Positions 20,276 to 30,109 of a stretch of DNA of 64,000 nt are shown one piece after another; within the stretch, counting starts at the first letter, position 1; each line of letters opens with the position of its first letter. Source of the stretch: Janthinobacterium sp. 344 (GTDB lineage: Bacteria > Pseudomonadota > Gammaproteobacteria > Burkholderiales > Burkholderiaceae_D); the NCBI RefSeq assembly GCF_900112025.1, contig NZ_FOKL01000006.1:231199-295198 (forward strand), written 5' to 3'. The position numbers and the translations under genes were made by a program. The notes beneath the pieces are model-generated. The model was not told where the DNA came from and did not search any database. It was given only the letters and a program-made list of their open reading frames with translations.

Positions 20276-21043
20276 TCACTTATTTAACATCATTGATACC
20301 GGTTCGGATATGTCGAAATCATCGATATCCTGCACGCCCAAACGGTAGGAGAACGCCAGCCGCGCTGACTCGCCAGGCAGCAGTTCCACGACCTGCATGG
20401 CACAGGAAAAACCGCCCGCGTCGGAGCGCAGATGCAAGCCATCCTGGGTGCTGGAAAAACGCAGCACCCTGCCCGATGCGGGATCGGCGACGCGCGCCGC
20501 CTCGCGCAGCAGGCCGCCTCCGGCGAGAAAAAAATCGTGATCGAAACCGGGCGTCCCCGCCAGCGCCGGCCAGCCCAGCCGGGCGCCCAGGGGCGCGGGC
20601 GGGCAAAAATCAAAGGCGCTGCCCGCCACATCGCGCGGCTCCTCCGTCAAGCGCCCTGCGGACCGGCAGCGGCTGGACGCCAGGCGCAGCACATGGTCGG
20701 CCACACTGGCGCCGTGTCCCTGCAGATTGAAGCGGGGAGCGGGAAGATGAAGGCGCGACACGGCACCGGCCGTGGCCTCGCAATCGAGGGACAGGCTACC
20801 ATCCTCGCCAAGCCGGTAATGCAGGCGCGCCGACAGGCCATTCTGCGACAGGTGCAGCAGCACACTGCCGTCGTCCGGCATCCCGCCCTGCCAGCCCGCC
20901 AGCGCTGGCACCGAGGGGGCGGCGGCGGCCAGCACGTCGGCCAGGCGGCCATAGCGATCGGGCGCCCACCAGGCTTGCAGGCTGGCGTCATGGGCATCGA
21001 TCACCACGCGCATGCCGCGCGCGTTATACAAGGTAAAGCTCAT
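20276..21043 (-). CDS. Degenerate aldose 1-epimerase-like (galactose mutarotase fold) protein
   Basis: A 255-residue protein with the second half of a mutarotase. RFNLQGHGASVADHVLRL mirrors the HxYFNLxG block, GFDHDFFLAGG the GYDH block and ADPASGRVLRFSSTQDGLHL the SGR block. It is some 80 residues shorter than the family. The N-terminal part with the LHGG His is missing, the second His of the NHxYFNL block is Pro/Arg, and no ETQ-type catalytic Glu is seen. It may bind sugar without catalysis. Its ATG region overlaps the xylR stop by four bases, so it is translationally coupled to the regulator. Confidence 0.65.
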   Translation of the reverse strand: MSFTLYNARGMRVVIDAHDASLQAWWAPDRYGRLADVLAAAAPSVPALAGWQGGMPDDGSVLLHLSQNGLSARLHYRLGEDGSLSLDCEATAGAVSRLHLPAPRFNLQGHGASVADHVLRLASSRCRSAGRLTEEPRDVAGSAFDFCPPAPLGARLGWPALAGTPGFDHDFFLAGGGLLREAARVADPASGRVLRFSSTQDGLHLRSDAGGFSCAMQVVELLPGESARLAFSYRLGVQDIDDFDISEPVSMMLNK

Positions 21044-22221
21044 GGCGGCGGGCGGCTGCGCTGCTGGAATTCACGCGGCGTGCAACCGAGTTCGCGCTTG
21101 AACACGGCGTGCATGTACTGCACCGTGGTAAAGCCGCAGCGCACGGCCACGTCGGCCACCTGGCCCGGTTCGCGCGCCAGCAGCGTCTTGGCCGCATCGA
21201 GCTTGAAATGCAGGATCTCGTCGTGCACGCTGCGTCCCAGCTCATGGCGGAAGTGCGCTTCCAGCGAGGAGCGCGACACGCCCACGTAATCGGCCACCTG
21301 TTCCGTCTTGATGCCCTGGCAGGCGTACTGGCGGATGAAATGGCGCGCCTGCATCACCTGCGGATGCTGGAACGGCTGGTGGCGCGTGGAGGCCAGCACG
21401 TTCAGGCCGGCCGGCGGCACGAGGATGCGCGTGCCGGACAGGCGCGCGCCATTGAGCATCTGGTGCAGCAGGTGCGCCGCCGTGCGGCCCATTTCCTCGG
21501 TCCCCTGGATCACGGAAGTGAGGGGTATGCGCGTGAGCATGCGCGCCAGCGGATCGTTGTCGATGCCGATCAGGGCGACTTGCTCGGGCACGGCGATCCC
21601 CGCGTGCATGCAGGCCTGCAGCAGCTGGCGCGCGCGCGCATCGCTCACCGCAATGATGCCGACGGGTTTTTCCAGGCTGTTGAGCCAGGCGATCTGCTGC
21701 TCCACCGCCTCGTCCCACGAGGGCGCGCTGGTGGCCACACCGCGGTACACGTCGGCGCGCAGGTGGTCGCGCCGCATCAGCGCGCCAAATGCCGTTTCGC
21801 GCTCCTGCGCCCAGCGGTTGACGTCCGCCTCGGGCAGGCTGAAACAGGCGAAGCGCGTCAGGCCCGCTTCCACCAGGTGGTCGTAGGCCAGCTTGACGAT
21901 CTTGAAGTTATCGGTGGCCACGTAGGGAATGCCGACGGGATAAGCATCCTCGCGCGCATACGAGCCGCCCACGGCCACCACGGGCACGCGGCTGTGGGCC
22001 AGCGCCGCGCACACGGCCGGATCGTCGAAATCGGCGATGATGCCGTCGCCCTGCCAGCGCTCGATGCCGGGCAGGCGGCAGCGGAAATCCTCTTCCAGGA
22101 ACAGGTCCCACGACACGCGCGTGGTGTTCAGGTAGGCGGCGATGCCCGCGATGATGTCGCGGTCATAGATCTTGTTCCCGTTGAACAGCAGCGCGATGCG
22201 GTGCGCGGTCGGTAACTTCAT
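21040..22221 (-). CDS. xylR: XylR family sugar-responsive transcriptional regulator
   Basis: A 393-residue protein with an N-terminal LacI/periplasmic-binding-like sugar-sensing domain (about 1-275; opening RIALLFNGNKIYDRDIIAGI). The C-terminal AraC-type double helix-turn-helix (about 290-390) has TEQVADYVGVSRSSLEAHFRHELG and DVAVRCGFTTVQYMHAVFKRELGCTPREFQ. This is the architecture of E. coli XylR, which activates xylose genes when xylose is bound. It sits between xylH and the mutarotase-like gene, all on one strand. It most likely controls xylFGH, xylXBD and perhaps the divergent chvE operon. Confidence 0.9.
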   Translation of the reverse strand: MKLPTAHRIALLFNGNKIYDRDIIAGIAAYLNTTRVSWDLFLEEDFRCRLPGIERWQGDGIIADFDDPAVCAALAHSRVPVVAVGGSYAREDAYPVGIPYVATDNFKIVKLAYDHLVEAGLTRFACFSLPEADVNRWAQERETAFGALMRRDHLRADVYRGVATSAPSWDEAVEQQIAWLNSLEKPVGIIAVSDARARQLLQACMHAGIAVPEQVALIGIDNDPLARMLTRIPLTSVIQGTEEMGRTAAHLLHQMLNGARLSGTRILVPPAGLNVLASTRHQPFQHPQVMQARHFIRQYACQGIKTEQVADYVGVSRSSLEAHFRHELGRSVHDEILHFKLDAAKTLLAREPGQVADVAVRCGFTTVQYMHAVFKRELGCTPREFQQRSRPPP

Positions 22222-22288
22222 GCTGGTGTCTCCTCCATGTGGCGGCCGGGACGTATTTTCGTCCCTGGCTGCCGGTCACGCATCGGTC

Positions 22289-23431
22289 TTACCGGCGTCC
22301 CGCCCTTGTACTCACATCGACCCAGACGGCGAGGGTCAGAATACTGCCTTTCACGATCATCTGCCAGTAGGTGTCCACGTCCAGCATCGACATGCCGTTA
22401 TCCAGGCTGGCCATGACCAGCGCGCCGATCAGCGCCCCGTAGACGGTGCCCGAGCCGCCGCGCATCGAGGTGCCGCCGATGAAACACGCGGCGATGGCAT
22501 CGAGTTCGCTGAAGGTGCCGGCCGAGGGCGAGCCGGCCGCCAGGCGGCCCGTGTTGATCAGCCCCGCCAGGGCGCACATCAGGCCCATGATGCCGAAGAT
22601 CCACAGCTTGACGGCTTTCACATTGATGCCGGACAGGCGCGTCGCTTCCATATTGCTGCCGACGGCGTAGATGCGCCGGCCAAACACCGTCTGGCTGGTG
22701 ATGTAGCTGAACAGGCCCAGCAACGCCAGCAACAGCAGCACGGGCAGCGGGATGCCCTCATAGCCGTTCAGGGTCTGCACGAAGGCATACAGCACGGCGC
22801 CGATGACGAGCACGCGCAAGCCGTCGAGCCACGCGGCCGGCTGCGGCAAGCCGTGCTGCGCGCGGCCCATGCGCGCGCGCCACGTCAGGAAGGCGGCCAG
22901 CAGGAACAGGCCGATGCCCAGCGCGATGCCGGGCAGCGCCGGCAGGTAGCCCTGCCCCAGGTAGACCAGCGGCTCGGAGACGGGCGCGATGGTGATGCCG
23001 CCCGTGATGCCCAGCAAAATGCCGCGGTACGCCAGCATGCCGCCCAGGCCCACGATGAACGAGGGAATGCCGCGATACGCCGTCAGGTAGCCATTCAAGA
23101 GGCCAATCACCAGGCCGCAGCCCAGCACGGCCGCCAGGTTCAGCGCCAGCGGCCAGTGCTGCGTCACGTCGAGCACGGCGGCGATGCCGCCCAATAGCCC
23201 CAGCAGCGAGCCGATGGACAGGTCGATCTCGCCGGCGATAATCACCAGCACCATGCCGCAGGCGAGGATGCCCGTCACCGACATCTGGCGCAGCAGGTTC
23301 GACAGGTTGCGCGGCGTGAGGAAACTGCCCTCCGTCTTCCAGGAAAAGAAGGCCCAGATCAGCGCCACGGCGATCAGCAGGGCCAGCATCTTGTATTGGG
23401 TGAACAGCTGTTTGACATTCATCGGTTTCAT
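22289..23431 (-). CDS. xylH: D-xylose ABC transporter permease
   Basis: A 380-residue inner-membrane permease of the ribose/xylose (BPD_transp_2) family with about ten hydrophobic segments. It has the family blocks [60 protein letters not shown] and [22 protein letters not shown]. It forms the xylose channel with the ATPase XylG and receives sugar from XylF. The start overlaps the xylG stop by four bases. xylR follows 67 bases downstream. Confidence 0.93.
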   Translation of the reverse strand: MKPMNVKQLFTQYKMLALLIAVALIWAFFSWKTEGSFLTPRNLSNLLRQMSVTGILACGMVLVIIAGEIDLSIGSLLGLLGGIAAVLDVTQHWPLALNLAAVLGCGLVIGLLNGYLTAYRGIPSFIVGLGGMLAYRGILLGITGGITIAPVSEPLVYLGQGYLPALPGIALGIGLFLLAAFLTWRARMGRAQHGLPQPAAWLDGLRVLVIGAVLYAFVQTLNGYEGIPLPVLLLLALLGLFSYITSQTVFGRRIYAVGSNMEATRLSGINVKAVKLWIFGIMGLMCALAGLINTGRLAAGSPSAGTFSELDAIAACFIGGTSMRGGSGTVYGALIGALVMASLDNGMSMLDVDTYWQMIVKGSILTLAVWVDVSTRAGRR

Positions 23432-25014
23432 GCGGCGGGTTCCTTGTTTGCGGTCGTGGCGGCAGGCGCCGGATGCTGGGACAGCGCCGCCGCCAGCACG
23501 GTTTCCTGGCTCAGGCCATCGTTGATAAAGTCGCCGCGCAGCCGGCCTTCGCCCATCACCAGCACGCGGTCGGACACGCCCAGCACTTCGGCCAGTTCCG
23601 ACGAGACCATGATGATGGCCACGCCGCGGTCGGCCAGCGCCAGCATCAATTTGTAGATTTCATATTTGGCGCCCACGTCGACGCCGCGCGTGGGCTCGTC
23701 GAGGATCAGCAAGCGGGGGCGCGTCAGCAGCATCTTGGCCAGCACGGCCTTTTGCTGGTTGCCGCCGGAAAGACTGGTGATCGGCAGCGACGGGCTGGCC
23801 GTCTTCAGCTCCAGCTGGGCGATCTCGCCGCGCACGGCCGCCAGTTCCGCCTCGCCATCGATGCGCGTGGCGCGCGCAAACTCCGCCAGCACGGCCAGGG
23901 TGATGTTCTGCCCCACGTCCAGGTCGGGCACGATGCCGTGGTGCTTGCGGTCTTCCGGCACCATGGCCAGCCCCCTGGCGATGGCCTTTTGCGGCGAGCC
24001 GGTATCGATGCGCTGGCCATCGAGCCAGACCTCGGCCTGGCACGGTCCCTGGTAGGCGCCGAACAGGGCCGAGACGAGCTCCGTGCGCCCCGCGCCCACC
24101 AGCCCCGCGATGCCGAGGATCTCTCCCTTGCGCAGGGTGAACGACACATCGTCGACGCGCTTGCGCTGCGGGTTGTCCGCATCGATGCACGTCACATGGC
24201 GCGCCTCGAACAGCACCTCGCCGATGGCCGCCGGCTGCGTACGCCGCGGATACAGCTGGTTCATTTCACGCCCCACCATCTGCGCGATGATGCGCTCCAC
24301 ATTCATCTGCGCCATCGGCGTGGTGGCGATGTGCCTGCCGTCGCGGATGACGACGATGGTGTCGCAGATGGCGGCCACTTCATCGAGCTTGTGCGAAATG
24401 TAGATGCAGGTGACGCCGCGCGCCTTGAGTGCGCGCAGAATGTCGAGCAGCACGGCGATTTCCGACGCCGTCAGGGACGACGACGGTTCATCGAGGATCA
24501 GCAATCGCGCATTCTTGTTGAGCGCCTTGGCGATTTCCACCAGCTGCTGGTGGCCGCCGCCGTAATTCATCACGGGCAGCGCCACGTTCAGCTGCGGGAT
24601 CTTCAATTCACGCAGCAGTTCGTCGGCGCGCCGGTACATGGCCGCGTAGTGCATGCGTCCGCCGGGCAGAGTGATCTCGCGGCCCATGAAGATATTCTCG
24701 GCCACGGACAGCTGCGGCACCAGCATCAGCTCCTGGTGGATGATGATGATGCCGGCCGCCTCCGTATCGCGGATGGACTGCGCGCGCAGGGGCTGGCCTT
24801 CCCACAGGATCTCGCCCTCCCAGCTGCCGTGCGGATAGACGCCGGACAGCACCTTCATCAGGGTCGACTTGCCGGCGCCATTCTCGCCGCACAGGCCGAT
24901 GCACTCGCCGGCCCGCACCTGCAGGTCGATGCCGTCGAGCGCACGCACAGCGCCTACGCGGACGTCGCCAAACTGTTTGACGATACCTTTCATTTCAAGC
25001 AGATAATCGGCCAT
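23428..25014 (-). CDS. xylG: D-xylose ABC transporter ATP-binding protein
   Basis: This 528-residue duplicated ATPase powers xylose import. The first half has Walker [10 protein letters not shown], signature and Walker B in [11 protein letters not shown]. The second half has the typical degenerate [12 protein letters not shown]-loop, the signature [13 protein letters not shown] and [20 protein letters not shown]. The reading frame is open upstream to 25107, but [15 protein letters not shown] at 25014 is the natural start, with GAGAGTGAG before it. A REP-like hairpin lies between it and xylF, which could reduce expression of xylGH relative to the binding protein. Confidence 0.93.
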   Translation of the reverse strand: MADYLLEMKGIVKQFGDVRVGAVRALDGIDLQVRAGECIGLCGENGAGKSTLMKVLSGVYPHGSWEGEILWEGQPLRAQSIRDTEAAGIIIIHQELMLVPQLSVAENIFMGREITLPGGRMHYAAMYRRADELLRELKIPQLNVALPVMNYGGGHQQLVEIAKALNKNARLLILDEPSSSLTASEIAVLLDILRALKARGVTCIYISHKLDEVAAICDTIVVIRDGRHIATTPMAQMNVERIIAQMVGREMNQLYPRRTQPAAIGEVLFEARHVTCIDADNPQRKRVDDVSFTLRKGEILGIAGLVGAGRTELVSALFGAYQGPCQAEVWLDGQRIDTGSPQKAIARGLAMVPEDRKHHGIVPDLDVGQNITLAVLAEFARATRIDGEAELAAVRGEIAQLELKTASPSLPITSLSGGNQQKAVLAKMLLTRPRLLILDEPTRGVDVGAKYEIYKLMLALADRGVAIIMVSSELAEVLGVSDRVLVMGEGRLRGDFINDGLSQETVLAAALSQHPAPAATTANKEPAA

Positions 25015-25066
25015 GCTCACTCTCGTTGCGGATACGGGGAAAACCACAGGCTGGAACACCGGCGCA

Positions 25067-25098
25067 GGTCGGGTTGGCGCGCAGCGCGTAACCCGACC
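25067..25098. repeat. REP-like palindrome between xylF and xylG (copy 1)
   Basis: GGTCGGGTT (25067-25075) and AACCCGACC (25090-25098) form a perfect 9-bp stem. The core between them contains CGCGCAGCGCG. The same core and flank pattern recurs at 26203-26232. Confidence 0.7.
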
Positions 25099-25121
25099 CA
25101 CGTCCAATACTCTCGAGGGAC

Positions 25122-26123
25122 TTAATTACCCAGCTGCGCCTTGGTATAGAAACCGTCATCGACGAGAATGTTCACGTTCGCCTTGGTCAAAGGCGTGGGC
25201 TTGAGCAGCACCGTGCTGACTTTTTTCAGGCCATTGTCATAGCTGGAGTTGTAGGCCGGCTTTTCATTGCGCGCCAGCTGGATGGCCAGCTTGGCCGCTT
25301 CCGAGGCGATGGTTTTCAATGGCTTGTAGACGGTCATCGCCTGCGTGCCGGCGATGACGCGTTTGACCGCCGCCAGGTCGGCATCCTGGCCCGAGACAGG
25401 CACCTTGCCCGCCAGCTTTTGCGCGGCCAGGGCCTGGATGGCGCCGCCGGCCGTGCCGTCGTTCGAGGCGACGATGGCGTCGATCTTGTTGTTGTTCGCC
25501 GTCAGCGCGTTTTCCACGATGGACAAGGCTTCCGTGGCGCTCCAGTCCTTCACCCACTGCTGGCCCACGACCTTGATGTCGCCCTTGTCGATGTACGGTT
25601 TGAGCACCTTCATCTGGCCTTCGCGCAGCATCTTGGCGTTGTTGTCCGTCGGCGCGCCGCCCAGCAGGTAGTAATTGCCCTTCGGCTGCAGCTTGACGAC
25701 GCCTTCGGCCTGCATCTCGCCCACTTTCTCATTGTCGAACGAGATGTAGGCGTCGATGTCGGCGCCCAGGATCAAACGGTCATACGAGAGAACCTTGATG
25801 CCGGCCTTTTTCGCTTCCTTGATGGTGTTATTGAGGACGGTCGCGTTGAACGGCACGATCACCAGCACGTCGACGCCGCGCGAGATCAGGTTTTCGATCT
25901 GCGAAATCTGGCGCTGCTCGCTGGCGTCGGCCGACTGCACGAACACCTTGGCACCCTGCTTTTCGGCGGCGGCGATGAAGAAGTCGCGGTCGCGCGTCCA
26001 GCGTTCCACGCGCAGATCGTCGATGGAAAAGCCGATCTTCGGGTTTTTCGCGTCGGCCAGGGCGGCGCTGCTGCTCAGTGCCAGCATGGCGGTCATGATG
26101 GCTGCGCTGATGATCTTGTTCAT
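25122..26123 (-). CDS. xylF: D-xylose-binding periplasmic protein
   Basis: A 333-residue protein with a signal peptide ([20 protein letters not shown], cleaved near ALA-DAK) and a type I sugar-binding fold. It opens [21 protein letters not shown], with [21 protein letters not shown] and [26 protein letters not shown] as in XylF. It delivers D-xylose to XylGH. AAGGAGACACACA precedes the ATG. It is first in the xylFGH operon. REP-like palindromes lie on both sides of it, downstream at 25067 and upstream at 26203. Confidence 0.94.
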   Translation of the reverse strand: MNKIISAAIMTAMLALSSSAALADAKNPKIGFSIDDLRVERWTRDRDFFIAAAEKQGAKVFVQSADASEQRQISQIENLISRGVDVLVIVPFNATVLNNTIKEAKKAGIKVLSYDRLILGADIDAYISFDNEKVGEMQAEGVVKLQPKGNYYLLGGAPTDNNAKMLREGQMKVLKPYIDKGDIKVVGQQWVKDWSATEALSIVENALTANNNKIDAIVASNDGTAGGAIQALAAQKLAGKVPVSGQDADLAAVKRVIAGTQAMTVYKPLKTIASEAAKLAIQLARNEKPAYNSSYDNGLKKVSTVLLKPTPLTKANVNILVDDGFYTKAQLGN

Positions 26124-26202
26124 TGTGTGTCTCCTTGTGGATGTTATTAACGACGTTTTTTGAACTACGGGTGCTGCTGAAAAATGTGGTGATGCCGCTG
26201 TT

Positions 26203-26232
26203 GCCGGTTTACGCGCGCAGCGCTAATCCGGC
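26203..26232. repeat. REP-like palindrome upstream of xylF (copy 2)
   Basis: GCCGGTTTA (26203-26211) pairs with TAATCCGGC (26224-26232) at 8 of 9 positions, around the core CGCGCGCAGCGC. Core and flanks match the element at 25067-25098, and CCTACG/CCCACG follows each copy. Confidence 0.65.
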
Positions 26233-26248
26233 CTACGTGCTGCGACTG

Positions 26249-28033
26249 CTAATGGTTGTGACGCGGCAGGGTCTGGCCCACGGCGCGGTACTTCAGCGCC
26301 AGCTCCATGCAGGCGCCCGTTTCCAGCTGGCCCACGCTGGCGCGGTACATCTCCTGCCACGGCGTGGCGCTGTCGTTGACGGGTGGCGGCAACTCCTGCG
26401 CGCGGCGCGCCAGTTCGGCACGATCGACCAGCATGTCGCAGCGCCCCGCACTTAAATCCACGCGGATGATGTCGCCCGTGCGCAGCAGGGCCAGGCCGCC
26501 GCCGACGGCGCTTTCCGGCGACGCGTTCAGGATCGAGGGACTGTCCGAGGTGCCCGACTGGCGTCCGTCGCCCAGGGTCGGCAAGTTCAAAATGCCCGCC
26601 TTGAGCAGCGCGTCGGGCGGCTGCATGTTGACCACTTCGGCCGAACCGGGCCAGCCCACGGGCCCCGCGCCGCGCATCACCAGCATGCAGCTGTCGTCGA
26701 TGTTGAGCGCCGCATCGTTGATGCGCGCGTGGTAGTCGGCGGAACCGTCGAAGACGATGGCGCGCGCCTCGAACACGCCTTCGCAACCGGGACGCGACAG
26801 GTAGCGCTCGCGGAAAGCGGGCGAGATCACGCTGGTCTTCATGATGGCGAAATCGAACAGGTTGCCCTGCAGGGCCAGGAAGCCCGCCTTTTCCTTCAGC
26901 GGTGCGGCAAACGGGCGGATCATCTCGCGGTCCGCGCTTTCGCGGCCTGCCAGGTTGGCCGCCATGCTCTGGCCCGTGACCGTCAACCGGTCCGCATGCA
27001 GCAGGCCCGCCTGCTGCAGCTCCCACATGACGGCCGGCACGCCGCCGGCGCGGTGGAAGCGCTCGCCCAGGTATTTCCCGGCTGGCTGCATGTTCAGCAG
27101 CAGCGGCACGTCATAGCCGTATTCCATCCAGTCGCTCGAATGCAATGCCACGCCCGCGTGGCGCGCCATGGCCATCAGGTGCGGCTGCGCGTTGGTCGAG
27201 CCGCCGATGGCCGCGTTGACGATGATGGCATCCAAAAAAGCCTCGCGCGTGAGGATGCTCGAGGGGCGCACGTCCTCATGCGCCATGCCGACGATGCGCC
27301 GTCCTGTGGCATAGGCGACCTGGCCACGCTCGCGGTACGGCGCGGGAATCGCCGCGCAGCCCGTCAGGGACATGCCCAGCGCCTCGGCCAGCGCATTCAT
27401 GGTCGATGCCGTGCCCATGGTGTTGCAGTGGCCGGCCGATGGCGCCGAAGCGGCGGCGATCTGCAGGAATTTGTCGCTGTCGATGGCGCCGGCGGCCAGC
27501 TGGCGGCGGCCTTTCCAGATGGCGGCGCCCGAGCCCACCAGTTCACCGTCCATCCAGCCATCGAGCATGGGGCCACCGGACAGCACGATGGCGGGAATAT
27601 CCACCGTGGCGGCGGCCATCAATTGCGCCGGCGTCGTCTTGTCGCATCCGGTGGTCAGCACCACGGCGTCGATCGGGTAGCCGTGCAGGATCTCCACCAG
27701 GCCCAGATACGCCAGGTTGCGGTCCAGCGCCGCCGTGGGGCGGCGGCAGTTTTCGAAGATCGGATGCAGCGGGAATTCCATGGGGATGCCGCCCGCATCG
27801 CGGATGCCGTCGCGCACGCGCTGCGCCAGTTCCAGGTGAATGCGGTTGCACGGACTGATATCGCTGCCGCTTTGCGCGATGCCGATGATGGGACGGCCCG
27901 AACGCAGTTCCTCGGGCGTGATGCCATAGTTCATGAAGCGTTCCAGGTACAGCGCCGTCATGTCGATGTGGTCGGGATTGTCGAACCAGTCCTGCGAACG
28001 GAAGCGCCGCACAGGTTTCTCCGCGCCGCTCAT
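26249..28033 (-). CDS. xylD: D-xylonate dehydratase
   Basis: A 594-residue IlvD/Edd-family Fe-S enzyme that is near-identical in layout to Caulobacter XylD. It has RRFRSQDWFDNPDHIDMTAL at the start, IAQSGSDISPCNRIHLEL, LTTGCDKTTPAQLMAAATVDIP, SAGHCNTMGTASTMN, GDGRQSGTSDSPSILNASPE and the ending LPRHNH. It converts D-xylonate to 2-keto-3-deoxy-D-xylonate in the Weimberg pathway. The frame is open to 28195, but MSGAEKPVRRF at 28033 overlaps the xylB stop as ATGA and matches the family start. It is a different subgroup from the dehydratase at 17453. Confidence 0.94.
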   Translation of the reverse strand: MSGAEKPVRRFRSQDWFDNPDHIDMTALYLERFMNYGITPEELRSGRPIIGIAQSGSDISPCNRIHLELAQRVRDGIRDAGGIPMEFPLHPIFENCRRPTAALDRNLAYLGLVEILHGYPIDAVVLTTGCDKTTPAQLMAAATVDIPAIVLSGGPMLDGWMDGELVGSGAAIWKGRRQLAAGAIDSDKFLQIAAASAPSAGHCNTMGTASTMNALAEALGMSLTGCAAIPAPYRERGQVAYATGRRIVGMAHEDVRPSSILTREAFLDAIIVNAAIGGSTNAQPHLMAMARHAGVALHSSDWMEYGYDVPLLLNMQPAGKYLGERFHRAGGVPAVMWELQQAGLLHADRLTVTGQSMAANLAGRESADREMIRPFAAPLKEKAGFLALQGNLFDFAIMKTSVISPAFRERYLSRPGCEGVFEARAIVFDGSADYHARINDAALNIDDSCMLVMRGAGPVGWPGSAEVVNMQPPDALLKAGILNLPTLGDGRQSGTSDSPSILNASPESAVGGGLALLRTGDIIRVDLSAGRCDMLVDRAELARRAQELPPPVNDSATPWQEMYRASVGQLETGACMELALKYRAVGQTLPRHNH

Positions 28034-28797
28034 GCGCCGTACCATCCCGCGTCGACAAAATATTCGCGCCCCGTGCACTTGGCCGCGTTGTCGGACGCCA
28101 GGAACAGCGCCAGCGCCGCCACGTCTTCCGGCTCCACGCGCGTCTGCAGGCACTGGCCCTGCAGGATCACGGCTTCCGCTTCCGGCGTATGCCACAGGCG
28201 CTCCTGGCGCGGCGTGCGCACGGCGCCGGGAATGATGCAGTTGACGCGGATGCCATCGACGCCCAGGTCGCGCGCCAGGCCATGCGTCAAGCCTTCGATG
28301 CCCGCCTTGGCCGTCATGTAGATCGACAGGTTGGCCTGCGCCAGGTGCCAGGAAATCGAGCCCAGGTTGAGGATCACGCCGCTGCCCTTGCTGCGCATGG
28401 CCGGCGCCACGGCCTGGGCGCAGAAATACTGGTGGCGCAGGTTCACGGCAATGCGCTCGTCCCAGTAGGCGGGCGTCACGTCCTGCAACTGGTGGCGGTC
28501 GTCATTGGCGGCGTTATTGACGAGGATATCGGTGGCGCCGCGGGTATTGCCGATATCGGCGAAGGTACTGGCCAGCGCATCGAGGTCCGTCAGGTCGCAA
28601 TGGCGGAAGACGGGCGGTTGCGGCAGGTGCGCCAGTTTTTCCTGCAGCGCCAGCGACGCTTCGCGGGCGATGTCGAGAAAAGTGACGTGGGCGCCCTGGC
28701 GCGCGAATGCCTCGACGATGGCCACGCCGATGCCGGTGCCGCCGCCCGTGATGACGACGCGCTTGCCAGCCAGGCTGGGATAAGTTGCATGCTGCAT
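28030..28797 (-). CDS. xylB: D-xylose 1-dehydrogenase (SDR family)
   Basis: A 255-residue short-chain dehydrogenase. It has the NAD motif VVITGGGTGIGVAIVEAF, NNAANDD, the catalytic Ser in LGSISWHLAQ and the YxxxK motif YMTAKAGIEG. It strongly resembles the Caulobacter xylose dehydrogenase, including DLTDLDALASTFADIG, TPAYWDERIAVNLRHQYFC and CTGREYFVDAGWYG. It oxidises D-xylose to D-xylonolactone with NAD+. The gene lies 28 bases after xylX and overlaps xylD by four bases. Confidence 0.93.
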   Translation of the reverse strand: MQHATYPSLAGKRVVITGGGTGIGVAIVEAFARQGAHVTFLDIAREASLALQEKLAHLPQPPVFRHCDLTDLDALASTFADIGNTRGATDILVNNAANDDRHQLQDVTPAYWDERIAVNLRHQYFCAQAVAPAMRSKGSGVILNLGSISWHLAQANLSIYMTAKAGIEGLTHGLARDLGVDGIRVNCIIPGAVRTPRQERLWHTPEAEAVILQGQCLQTRVEPEDVAALALFLASDNAAKCTGREYFVDAGWYGA

Positions 28798-28825
28798 GGT
28801 GTCTCTCGTTATGGGAATGGGGAAA

Positions 28826-29986
28826 TCAGATCAGGCCGCGCTGCGCCAGGTTCTGGTACAGGGCGCGCACGCCGAAGGTCCAGGGCGGGATCGCGTCGCA
28901 GCGCTGCACTTCGTTGACCAGCGCGCCCAGCGCGGCGCTGGCGATGGTGACTCTGTCGCCCAGGTGGTGGGTAAAACCGCCGCCCCGGGCATCGCGGTCC
29001 TTCACGGGCGAGAACATGGTGCCGAGGAAGAGCATGAAGCCGTCCGGATACTGGTGGTACTGGCCCGCCGTCTGGCGCACCAGGTCCAGCGGATCGCGGC
29101 TGATCTCGCGCATGAAGCTGGCGCCTTCCAGCACAAAGCCGTCGTCCGCGCCCTCGATCAGCAGCGACACTTCCGCCTGGCGCACGGTGTCGAGCGTAAA
29201 GCCCTCGTCGAAGAGGCGGATGAAGGGGCCGATGGCGCAGGAGCCGTTGTTATCCTTGGCCTTGCCCAGCAACAGGGCGCTGCGCCCTTCGATGTCGCGC
29301 AGGTTCACGTCATTGCCCAGGGAGGCCCCCAGCACGGCGCCGCGGCTGTTGACGGCCAGGACGATCTCGGGCTCGGGGTTGTTCCACGCGGACGATGGCA
29401 GCAAGCCCACCTGCGCGCCGCAGCCGACGGAGGACATGGCCTGCGCCTTGGTGAACACTTCCGCATCGGGGCCGATGCCCACCTCCATGTACTGTGACCA
29501 GGCGCCGCGCTGCTGCAGCTGCTGCTTCAATCGCTGCGCCGCCTCCGAGCCGGGCTTCAACGCCGACAGATCGCTGCCCAGGGTGGCTTGCAGCGCGCCG
29601 CGCAGGCTGGCGGCGCGCGCCGCGTCGCCTCCCGCCTGCTCCTCGATCACGCGTTCGAGCAGGCTGACGGCGAACGTCACGCCGCAGGCCTTGATGGCTT
29701 GCAGATCGCACGGCGCCAGCAACAGCGGGCGCTCCAGCGGTGCAGCCATGGCCTGCTCCAGCAATGCCTGCACGGGGCCAAGCGCGGTGCCCGGCGCATG
29801 GCGGGCGATGTCCAGCGCGTCATCGCTTTCGAAGAGCCCGGCCACGGTGGCGACGGTGTCCGTGATGTCGACCACGTCGCCACCGCGCACGGCGACGACG
29901 CAAGGGCCATCGCGCCAGATGCGGCCGATCAGGGTAGATTGCGCCAGGTCGACGGGTAGCAGGGAGGCGGGAGAAATCGGCAACAT
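28826..29986 (-). CDS. xylX: 2-keto-3-deoxy-D-xylonate dehydratase, FAH family (XylX/GguC-like)
   Basis: A 386-residue fumarylacetoacetate-hydrolase-fold protein. It has STLIGRIWRDGPCVVAVRGG near the start, PSSAWNNPEPEIVLAVNSRG (metal-binding Glu residues) and NLRDIEGRSALLLGKAKDNN. In the Weimberg pathway XylX dehydrates 2-keto-3-deoxy-xylonate to 2-ketoglutarate semialdehyde. The family also includes GguC, found next to gguAB in Agrobacterium, which fits the divergent chvE-gguAB genes here. I start at ATG 29986; a TTG four codons earlier is possible. It is the first gene of xylXBD. Confidence 0.9.
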   Translation of the reverse strand: MLPISPASLLPVDLAQSTLIGRIWRDGPCVVAVRGGDVVDITDTVATVAGLFESDDALDIARHAPGTALGPVQALLEQAMAAPLERPLLLAPCDLQAIKACGVTFAVSLLERVIEEQAGGDAARAASLRGALQATLGSDLSALKPGSEAAQRLKQQLQQRGAWSQYMEVGIGPDAEVFTKAQAMSSVGCGAQVGLLPSSAWNNPEPEIVLAVNSRGAVLGASLGNDVNLRDIEGRSALLLGKAKDNNGSCAIGPFIRLFDEGFTLDTVRQAEVSLLIEGADDGFVLEGASFMREISRDPLDLVRQTAGQYHQYPDGFMLFLGTMFSPVKDRDARGGGFTHHLGDRVTIASAALGALVNEVQRCDAIPPWTFGVRALYQNLAQRGLI

Positions 29987-30060
29987 GGCAGCTTTCAAAA
30001 GACGGTCATCGGATGGTCAGGCGTCAAGGTCGAACCGATTCTGCGCGCCGTCATGGCGCA

Positions 30061-30109
30061 CCGCAATTACGAAAATCACCAAATTGCATGATGATTATTG
30101 GTATTGCGG
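30061..30109. promoter_or_regulatory. Candidate operator in the xylX-chvE divergent region
   Basis: The 375-base gap between xylX and chvE contains an imperfect 49-bp dyad. CCGCAATTAC (30061-30070) pairs with GTATTGCGG (30101-30109), and the inner ACCAA (30078-30082) pairs with TTGGT (30098-30102). The CGAAAAT and CCAAATTG parts loosely recall E. coli XylR half-sites. A control site shared by both divergent operons is inferred. Elsewhere in this gap I see only AAGTGATTGGT near 30234 and the chvE ribosome site GGTGGAG. Confidence 0.4.

Noticed and set aside
25020..25107. Longer N-terminus for XylG
   Set aside because: The added residues do not resemble the family, overlap the REP-like palindrome, and the ATG at 25014 fits the usual XylG start.
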